Source: an uncultured Collinsella sp.
Lineage (GTDB): Bacteria > Actinomycetota > Coriobacteriia > Coriobacteriales > Coriobacteriaceae
Length of the DNA stretch: 11,814 nucleotides
Assembly: GCA_900551185.1 (NCBI GenBank)
Contig: URVF01000028.1
Span: forward strand, 1-11,814
Reading direction: 5' to 3'
Part shown: positions 6,993 to 11,814 of the stretch, in pieces
How positions within the stretch are numbered: the stretch's first letter is position 1
How the letters are laid out: each line of letters opens with the position of its first letter
Notes under the pieces: model-generated
Told to the model about the DNA's origin: nothing
Seen by the model: the letters and a program-made list of their open reading frames with translations, nothing else
Database searches by the model: none
Position numbers and translations under genes: made by a program

Positions 6993-7056
6993 CGTGAAAA
7001 CCAAACAAACCAGATAAACGTCGTGGTATGGCCCCTCAACAAAGCATCAACCAGCG

Positions 7057-8313
7057 CTACGAGGTCGGAGCATTCCTAAATGTGTAGTTGCCCGGAGAGC
7101 GCACATTAATATACGTTACGCCCTCTACCTGCGAAAGCAGCTTGGTGACTACGCGTTCCTTCTTGGCGATATCGTCCGAATCGCCCAGCGACACCTCAAT
7201 GCCGTTATTGAGATTTGCCGAGATGGCTTCGACCGAAGGCGTGGAAATATCCTTGACTTGTCCCAAGAACTCGCTCGAAAAACCACGCACATAATCCAAG
7301 CCAGCCTTAACGGCCTTGGAGCTCACCGCCTGGCCGGAAACCGGAGCGACATCCGCCGAGACATCGGTCAACAACACCGCGCCATAGTGCTTAGCGAGCG
7401 CCAGCGCGGCATCAATGCCGGTCAGGGTATTTGAGCCCTGCCCCGTCGTGATGACGTTGCCCTGGTCATCCACTTCGACCGACGTCGACAGCGGGGCGAT
7501 CCAGGTGTCATCATCCCCGATGGCCCAGGCAAGGTCATCGGAGCTGATATAGGCAATTGCGATGACCTTGCGCTCCATCGGCGTAATGATGAGCGTATGC
7601 GGGAACTGACGCTGGACATCCACGCCCGAGACCCACGGGTTCTGCTTGAGGTCCTCGGTAATCTGGTCGGGATCGACGTTAAAAAGCGACGTTCCCTCGG
7701 GCAAATCGATCAGCTGGATAGCATCGTGCTTCGTCACATGCTCGCTGCCTTGAATCTGAATATCAGTGGCGGTAAACAATCCAGAGTTAATCACCACGAT
7801 AGCAACGACGACGAGCACGGCCAAGACGGCCAGAACGCCGCCCACGATTTTGCCTTTGCCTGTAACGACAGAAGCGGCGTCTGATGTTTTATTTGCCATC
7901 GCCCTAAGTGAAGACAACGGGTTGACGCCTTTTTTACCCGAAGGCTTCTTGGCGGTAGCCGGCACCGATGTCAGCGAGCGCGGTTTCGATGCGCCCAGCG
8001 TGCGACTCGGACGCGCCGCCTTAGTTCCTGTCGAGGGCTTAGGAGTTGCCATAGGACGGGCAGGCTTGGCGCCCATAACAGGCTTTGACGTCACCGAGGG
8101 ACGCGAGGACTTTTTTGCGGCCGGACGATTACCGAGCTGCGAGCCGACAACCGGACGACTGGTCTGTCGAGCATGCCCGACAGACTTAGAGTGCGCGACG
8201 GTATTGCGTTGAGGTTTGGCAGGCGCGCCGGAACGCCCTCCGGCGCGGCGGAAGGTGGGTTTCGATGCTCTAGAAGCCGAGGAATTTAACTTCCGGTCTG
8301 AGCTCGATGCCAT
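7057..8313 (-). CDS. ftsQ: Cell division protein FtsQ/DivIB with a long basic cytoplasmic tail
   Basis: Bitopic divisome protein linking early and late division proteins (418 residues; FtsQ/DivIB are often 250-320). Residues 1-155 are a low-complexity cytoplasmic tail with 33 Lys/Arg and only two acidic residues, and 12 [KR]P dipeptides. One membrane segment follows at about 157-177. The extracytoplasmic part starts with a POTRA domain (about 180-248; FTATDIQIQGSEHVTKHDAI to MERKVIAIA), then the FtsQ/DivIB domain (about 250-415, ending YINVRSPGNYTFR). The start ATG at 8313 lies inside the end of murB (44-base overlap) and has GGGAGG at 8317-8322. Identity is from topology, POTRA pattern and position between murB and ftsZ. 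Confidence 0.92.
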   Translation of the reverse strand: MASSSDRKLNSSASRASKPTFRRAGGRSGAPAKPQRNTVAHSKSVGHARQTSRPVVGSQLGNRPAAKKSSRPSVTSKPVMGAKPARPMATPKPSTGTKAARPSRTLGASKPRSLTSVPATAKKPSGKKGVNPLSSLRAMANKTSDAASVVTGKGKIVGGVLAVLAVLVVVAIVVINSGLFTATDIQIQGSEHVTKHDAIQLIDLPEGTSLFNVDPDQITEDLKQNPWVSGVDVQRQFPHTLIITPMERKVIAIAYISSDDLAWAIGDDDTWIAPLSTSVEVDDQGNVITTGQGSNTLTGIDAALALAKHYGAVLLTDVSADVAPVSGQAVSSKAVKAGLDYVRGFSSEFLGQVKDISTPSVEAISANLNNGIEVSLGDSDDIAKKERVVTKLLSQVEGVTYINVRSPGNYTFRNAPTS

Positions 8314-9181
8314 ACGCCTCCCTCACCTTTCCGTGCACATGTCTGATAACCGCGGCAACGTCATCGGCCGAGGCAGTTCCGTTATTAACGATAAAATTAG
8401 CGTGAACGGGCGAAACTTCCGCGCCGCCAATCGAAAAACCCTTTAATCCACAATCCTCGATAAGCTTGCCCACGCTCGCATCGGGCGGGTTGCGAAAGAC
8501 CGACCCGCAGGATGCGCGACCCATGGGCTGTGTACGCTTGCGCCTCGTCAGGTACCGCTCCATGCGCTCGCGAATGTCGGCCTTGGGCGCCGGTTTAAGC
8601 TTGAGCACGCACTCGAGGATGATCTCATTGCGGGGAAGGCTACATTCGCGGTAGCCCCAAGTGATCTCGGACCCCGCATAATGCTTGATACCGGATGCCG
8701 GGTCAAACGTTACGACATCCTCGACCAGCGAGCCAATCCACTCGGTCCGTGTGCCAGCATTCATAGATATCGCACCGCCGACCGAGCCAGGGATGCCAAC
8801 GGCAAACTCAAGGCCCGAGAGGCTACGCGACAGGGCATCGTTGACCAGGCGCGCAAACATCACGCCCGCACCGACCGTCAGCGTACAACCGTCATCGGCA
8901 ACAACCGTGCGCTGAAACTCACGTCCGAGCGAAATGACGGCACCGCGATAACCGCCATCGGCAACCAGCAGATTGGAGCCCTTGCCGATGATGACCCACG
9001 GCACCTGCTCGCGATCGAGCACCGCCACGGCGCGGCGGAGGGCATGATAGCTATGGCACGTCACAAAGAGGTCGGCCTTGCCGCCGATACGATAGCTCGT
9101 ATGACGCGCAAGGCGCTCGTCCTCGATCACATCCGTGTCGATCATGCCCGAGAGCGCCATGACGGCGTTAAACAGACCCAT
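8270..9181 (-). CDS. murB: UDP-N-acetylenolpyruvoylglucosamine reductase MurB
   Basis: FAD/NADPH enzyme that reduces UDP-GlcNAc-enolpyruvate to UDP-MurNAc, the second committed step of peptidoglycan synthesis, in the cytoplasm (303 residues). FAD-binding segments are SYRIGGKADLF (29-39), IGKGSNLLVAD (65-75) and FAVGIPGSVGGAISMNAG (126-143). Catalytic residues are visible: R178 in YREC, S227 in CGSVFRNP (the proton donor Ser), and E296 in RPEVKFLG. The short form without the extra E. coli type I insertion indicates a type II MurB. The start is five bases after the murC stop with no clear ribosome binding site, so coupling to murC is likely. Its last 44 bases overlap ftsQ. Confidence 0.97.
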   Translation of the reverse strand: MGLFNAVMALSGMIDTDVIEDERLARHTSYRIGGKADLFVTCHSYHALRRAVAVLDREQVPWVIIGKGSNLLVADGGYRGAVISLGREFQRTVVADDGCTLTVGAGVMFARLVNDALSRSLSGLEFAVGIPGSVGGAISMNAGTRTEWIGSLVEDVVTFDPASGIKHYAGSEITWGYRECSLPRNEIILECVLKLKPAPKADIRERMERYLTRRKRTQPMGRASCGSVFRNPPDASVGKLIEDCGLKGFSIGGAEVSPVHANFIVNNGTASADDVAAVIRHVHGKVREAYGIELRPEVKFLGF

Positions 9182-9186
9182 TAGAC

Positions 9187-10605
9187 TTAAGCGTCTTTCT
9201 TGGCAGTCAGATACTCGATAAACTCGGGACCGACGGTCGTAACGTCACCGGCACCCATTGTGAGCAGCAAGTCGCCCTCGCCCACCATCTGCTCGAGCTC
9301 CTGATTGAGCTCAAGACGGCTGGAGCAGTACACGACCTCCTTGCCAGGATGCTTGGCGCGCACGGTATCGGCGAGCATCTTAGAGGTGACACCCGGAATG
9401 GGCATCTCGCCAGCCGAGAACACATCAATCAGCAGCAGTTTATCGGCATTGGCAAATGCATCGGCAAAGTCGTCGCACAGGGCCTGCAGGCGCGAATAGC
9501 GATGCGGCTGGAACACGACGTCGACGTGCTTGTAGCCCAGCGACGAAGCGGCAGCAAGCGTCGCCTTGATCTCGGTGGGGTGATGGCCGTAATCATCGAC
9601 CACGGTGATGCCATCGATATCGCCCACGTGGGTAAAGCGACGGCGGACGCCCTCAAAGCTCGAGAGCGCCTTGGCGGCGGCGTCGATGTCAAGGCCCAGG
9701 ACATGGGCGACGGTGAGCACCGCCGTGGCGTTGAGCATGTTGTGGCGACCGGGATTGCTCTTGATCTCCACAGCGTGCTCAGTGCCGTCCTCAAAGCGAA
9801 CGATAAAGTCGCTCTGGATGCCCTTGACATCCGGGTGCATGCAGACGATGTCGTTGCTCTCGGCAAAGCCGTAGGAAAGCACGTGACGGCCCGTCGACTT
9901 GGCGAGCTCGACCAGATGCGGGTCCTCACCGCAGACGATGACGGTGCCGTCCTCGCCCACCAGGCTCATGAATTTGGCGAAAGTCGCCTCGATCTCCTCG
10001 ATACCCGAGTAGTGATCGAGGTGGTCGGCCTCGACGTTGGTCACGATGACCACGTTGGGGTTCAGGAACAGGAAGGAGCTGTCGGACTCGTCGGCCTCGG
10101 CGACAAAGTAGTCGCCCGAGCCGTTCTTGCCGTTCGTGTCATAGCCCTCGACAATGCCGCCGATCAAGAAGCTCGGATCCAGGCCCATGCGGTCGAGCAT
10201 GGTGGCGCACATCGAAGACGTGGTGGTCTTGCCATGCGTGCCGGCAACAGCGACGGTGGTGTAGCCGTGGCCCAAAGCAGAGAGCATCTTGGCACGGGGC
10301 CACACGGGAATACCAAGCTCGCGAGCGCGCACGAGTTCAGGGTTGGACTCCGGAATAGCGGTGGAGACAACAACCACGTCGGGCTTGACCTCGTCGATCG
10401 TGGCGGCCTCATGGCCCACATGCACCTTCACACCAGCGCGGGTAAGCTGGCGGATATAACGTGACGTCTTAAGGTCGGAGCCGGTAACGGCATAACCGCG
10501 CTCGTGCAGAACGAGGGCGATGCCGCTCATGCCGGCGCCGCCGATACCGATAAAGTGGGCGCTCTTAAACTCGGGCGCGGAGGTTGCAGTCTGGGAATCA
10601 GCCAT
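9187..10605 (-). CDS. murC: UDP-N-acetylmuramate--L-alanine ligase MurC
   Basis: ATP-dependent cytoplasmic ligase that adds L-Ala to UDP-MurNAc (472 residues). Three Mur-ligase domains can be followed: the UDP-binding domain with IGIGGAGMSG (19-28); the ATPase domain with the P-loop AGTHGKTTT (121-129), EADESDSSF (170-178) and NVEADHLDHY (190-199); and the C-terminal domain from about 320 with DDYGHHPTE (337-345) and FQPHRYSR (365-372). The ATG at 10605 is chosen because AAGGAG lies at 10617-10622, 11 bases upstream and a little long. A GTG at 10632 would put this motif inside the gene. PgeF downstream edits the product class MurC makes, so the two are functionally linked. Confidence 0.97.
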   Translation of the reverse strand: MADSQTATSAPEFKSAHFIGIGGAGMSGIALVLHERGYAVTGSDLKTSRYIRQLTRAGVKVHVGHEAATIDEVKPDVVVVSTAIPESNPELVRARELGIPVWPRAKMLSALGHGYTTVAVAGTHGKTTTSSMCATMLDRMGLDPSFLIGGIVEGYDTNGKNGSGDYFVAEADESDSSFLFLNPNVVIVTNVEADHLDHYSGIEEIEATFAKFMSLVGEDGTVIVCGEDPHLVELAKSTGRHVLSYGFAESNDIVCMHPDVKGIQSDFIVRFEDGTEHAVEIKSNPGRHNMLNATAVLTVAHVLGLDIDAAAKALSSFEGVRRRFTHVGDIDGITVVDDYGHHPTEIKATLAAASSLGYKHVDVVFQPHRYSRLQALCDDFADAFANADKLLLIDVFSAGEMPIPGVTSKMLADTVRAKHPGKEVVYCSSRLELNQELEQMVGEGDLLLTMGAGDVTTVGPEFIEYLTAKKDA

Positions 10606-10702
10606 GTGCTCGTGTACTCCTTGCGTAAACACTGCCTGTAACCCGTTAACTGTACCGCACCAACCGCATCAGCGCGAGGGCGACCGACGATATCCCGTCT
10701 AA
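10606..10702 (-). other. murG-murC intergenic spacer
   Basis: A 97-base gap holding the murC ribosome binding site (AAGGAG, 10617-10622). I found no hairpin with a U tract and no convincing -35/-10 pair, so murC is probably transcribed with murG. Confidence 0.5.
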
Positions 10703-11763
10703 CTAACGCAAACCCTCTACCGCATCCGCCAGAAGAGCGGCGGCCCTATCCTGAGCCAGACCACGCGCCGCCTGACGCATGGCGTCGCGCGCCGCCGCGT
10801 CATCGACCAGGTGCAGCAGCTCATCGGCAAAGGCAGAACCGTCGATATCGGCATCGGCGCAGAGCACGCCGGCCCCGGCGTCGACCAGATAACGAGCATT
10901 GGTGGTTTGGTGGTCGGCCGTCGCATGCGGATACGGCACGAGCACCGAGGGCACGGCGAGCGCAGCGATCTCGGCCACGCTCGATGCGCCCGAACGCGAG
11001 AGCACCAAATCGGCAGCAGCCAGCATATCGCCCATGTTGTCGATGTAAGGCTGGACGCGGTAACGCTTCGCTTCCTCGGGCGTCAGCGCCAAAGCGCGCT
11101 CGGTCTCCTCAAAGCCGTCGGCACCCGTCGAATGCAACACATAGAGGTTCTTGCGCGAAAGCAGCTCGTTTTTGAGCAAAGCCACGCGCTCGTTAAGGTG
11201 CTGGGCGCCAAGTGAACCGCCAAAGACGAGCAGCAGCGTAGCGTCCTCGGGAACGCCAAGTGCCTTGCGGCCGCGAGCGCGATCGCCCTCGATCACCGAG
11301 CGACGTACGGGGTTGCCGGTCATGAGCACGTGGTCAGGGTCACCTTCGCGCTCAAAGACCGAACGCGCTGCCGGCACCGAGATGCACACGCGGGCGGCGT
11401 GGGAGTTCATCATCTTGTTGGCCAGGCCCGGAACAGAGTTCTGCTCATGCAGCAGATACGGAACGCCCGCGCCCTTGCACCACCCCAGCAGCGGAACCTC
11501 GACATAGGCACCAAAACCGATGGCGGCATCGGGCTTGCCGACCTTTGAGAAATGACTGGCGAGCGCACGCTTGGCCTTGTTGACACGCCACAGCGAGGTC
11601 AGCGCCGTCCAAGGACGGGAGCGGTCGAAGCCCGTGACCGTAATGGGCACAAAATCAAACCCAGCCTCGGGGACCAGACGACCCTCGAGCTTGCGCGACT
11701 GGCCCACGAACACAACGTGGTGGCCACGGTCACGCAGCTCTTCGGCCAAGGCGAGCGCGGGGT
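10703..11763 (-). CDS. murG: MurG lipid II glycosyltransferase, N-terminus cut by contig end
   Basis: Membrane-associated GT28 enzyme that transfers GlcNAc from UDP-GlcNAc to lipid I to give lipid II. The frame stays open to the adapter junction. The first visible residues, PALALAEELRDRG, follow the GGGTAGHxxP loop of MurG, so only about 15-20 residues are lost. The TTG at 11747-11749 is an internal Leu, not a start. Counting that Leu as 1: GFGAYVEVP (78-86), HEQNSVPGLANK (101-112), GNPVR (145-149), FGGSLGAQ (176-183), SRSGASSVAE (251-260) and PYPHATADHQT (272-282). The last two form the UDP-GlcNAc site. It ends 97 bases before murC. MurG next to MurC and MurB is the standard dcw order. Confidence 0.97.
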
Positions 11764-11814
11764 CTGTCTCTTATACACATCTGACGCTGCCGACGATCTT
11801 ACGCGTGTAGATCT
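11764..11814 (+). other. Nextera P5-side library adapter (synthetic, not genomic)
   Basis: 11764-11782 is the reverse complement of the Tn5 mosaic end (CTGTCTCTTATACACATCT). 11783-11796 (GACGCTGCCGACGA) completes the Read 1 primer. 11797-11804 (TCTTACGC) is the reverse complement of GCGTAAGA, which I recall as i5 index S517. 11805-11814 (GTGTAGATCT) starts the P5 flow-cell sequence. Translated on the plus strand it yields the contaminant peptide VSYTHLTLPT. It is assembly contamination. Confidence 0.98.

Larger units (their letters stand above)
6858..7056 (-). promoter_or_regulatory. ftsQ-ftsZ intergenic region, likely ftsZ promoter and operators
   Basis: The 199-base gap is strikingly AT-rich compared with the genes around it. 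It holds -10-like elements CATAAT (minus strand, near 6964-6969 and 6951-6956), the palindrome GTCAA-N4-TTGAC (6979-6992), a second palindrome AACCT-TC-AGGTT (6914-6925), and the ftsZ ribosome binding site GGAGG (6864-6868). No -35 box at 16-18 bp could be assigned with confidence. ftsZ commonly has its own promoters in this position, so separate control is likely. Which element is the promoter is not settled. Confidence 0.5.

Noticed and set aside
5619..7079. Plus-strand open frame of 486 codons, longer than ftsZ itself
   Set aside because: It runs antisense through the whole of ftsZ and both its spacers. The peptide is a low-complexity Gly/Asp/Val-rich shadow of the FtsZ codons with no recognisable motif.
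9349..10464. Plus-strand open frame of 371 codons
   Set aside because: Antisense to murC, no ribosome binding site, and a composition explained by murC codon bias.
10606..10632. GTG start for murC at 10632
   Set aside because: The AAGGAG ribosome binding site would then be inside the gene; the ATG at 10605 fits better.
11571..11810. Plus-strand frame ending in VSYTHLTLPTILRV
   Set aside because: The end is translated adapter and the rest is antisense to murG.

Overview
The window is a bacterial chromosomal fragment with synthetic DNA at both ends. Bases 1-44 and 11764-11814 are Illumina Nextera (Tn5) library adapters, including index and flow-cell primer bases, so genomic DNA runs from 45 to 11763. 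All genes lie on the minus strand, so the biological reading direction is from high to low coordinates. Gene content, high G+C coding sequence, absence of ftsA beside ftsZ, and an FtsZ tubulin signature of the actinobacterial form (GEGGGTGTG) point to an actinobacterium. A gut Coriobacteriia member such as Collinsella is my best guess, from memory of the family rather than from any search.

Right half (11763 to 5647): a division and cell wall (dcw) block, murG (5' end cut off by the contig end), murC, murB, ftsQ, ftsZ. It makes lipid II precursors (MurB, MurC, MurG) and the early and middle divisome (FtsZ ring, FtsQ). An intrinsic terminator sits 26 bases after the ftsZ stop.

Left half (5646 to 190): a promoter region carrying a perfect 11-bp-period direct repeat that resembles a PHO box, then pgeF (peptidoglycan editing laccase-domain protein), directly coupled by an ATGA overlap to pstS, then pstC, pstA, pstB and phoU. 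This is the high-affinity phosphate ABC importer with its negative regulator. A GC-rich hairpin follows phoU.

Far left (139 to 45): the first 31 codons of a further gene that I read as yggS, the PLP homeostasis protein. In most actinobacteria the order is ftsZ-pgeF-yggS-sepF. Here the whole pst-phoU set appears to be inserted between pgeF and yggS, which could place a peptidoglycan-editing enzyme under phosphate control. I see no RNA genes, CRISPR arrays, natural mobile elements or defence systems. The most interesting points are the dcw/pst fusion and its PHO-like repeat, a PhoU with both metal motifs degraded, the long basic tail of FtsQ, and operator-like palindromes in front of ftsZ.
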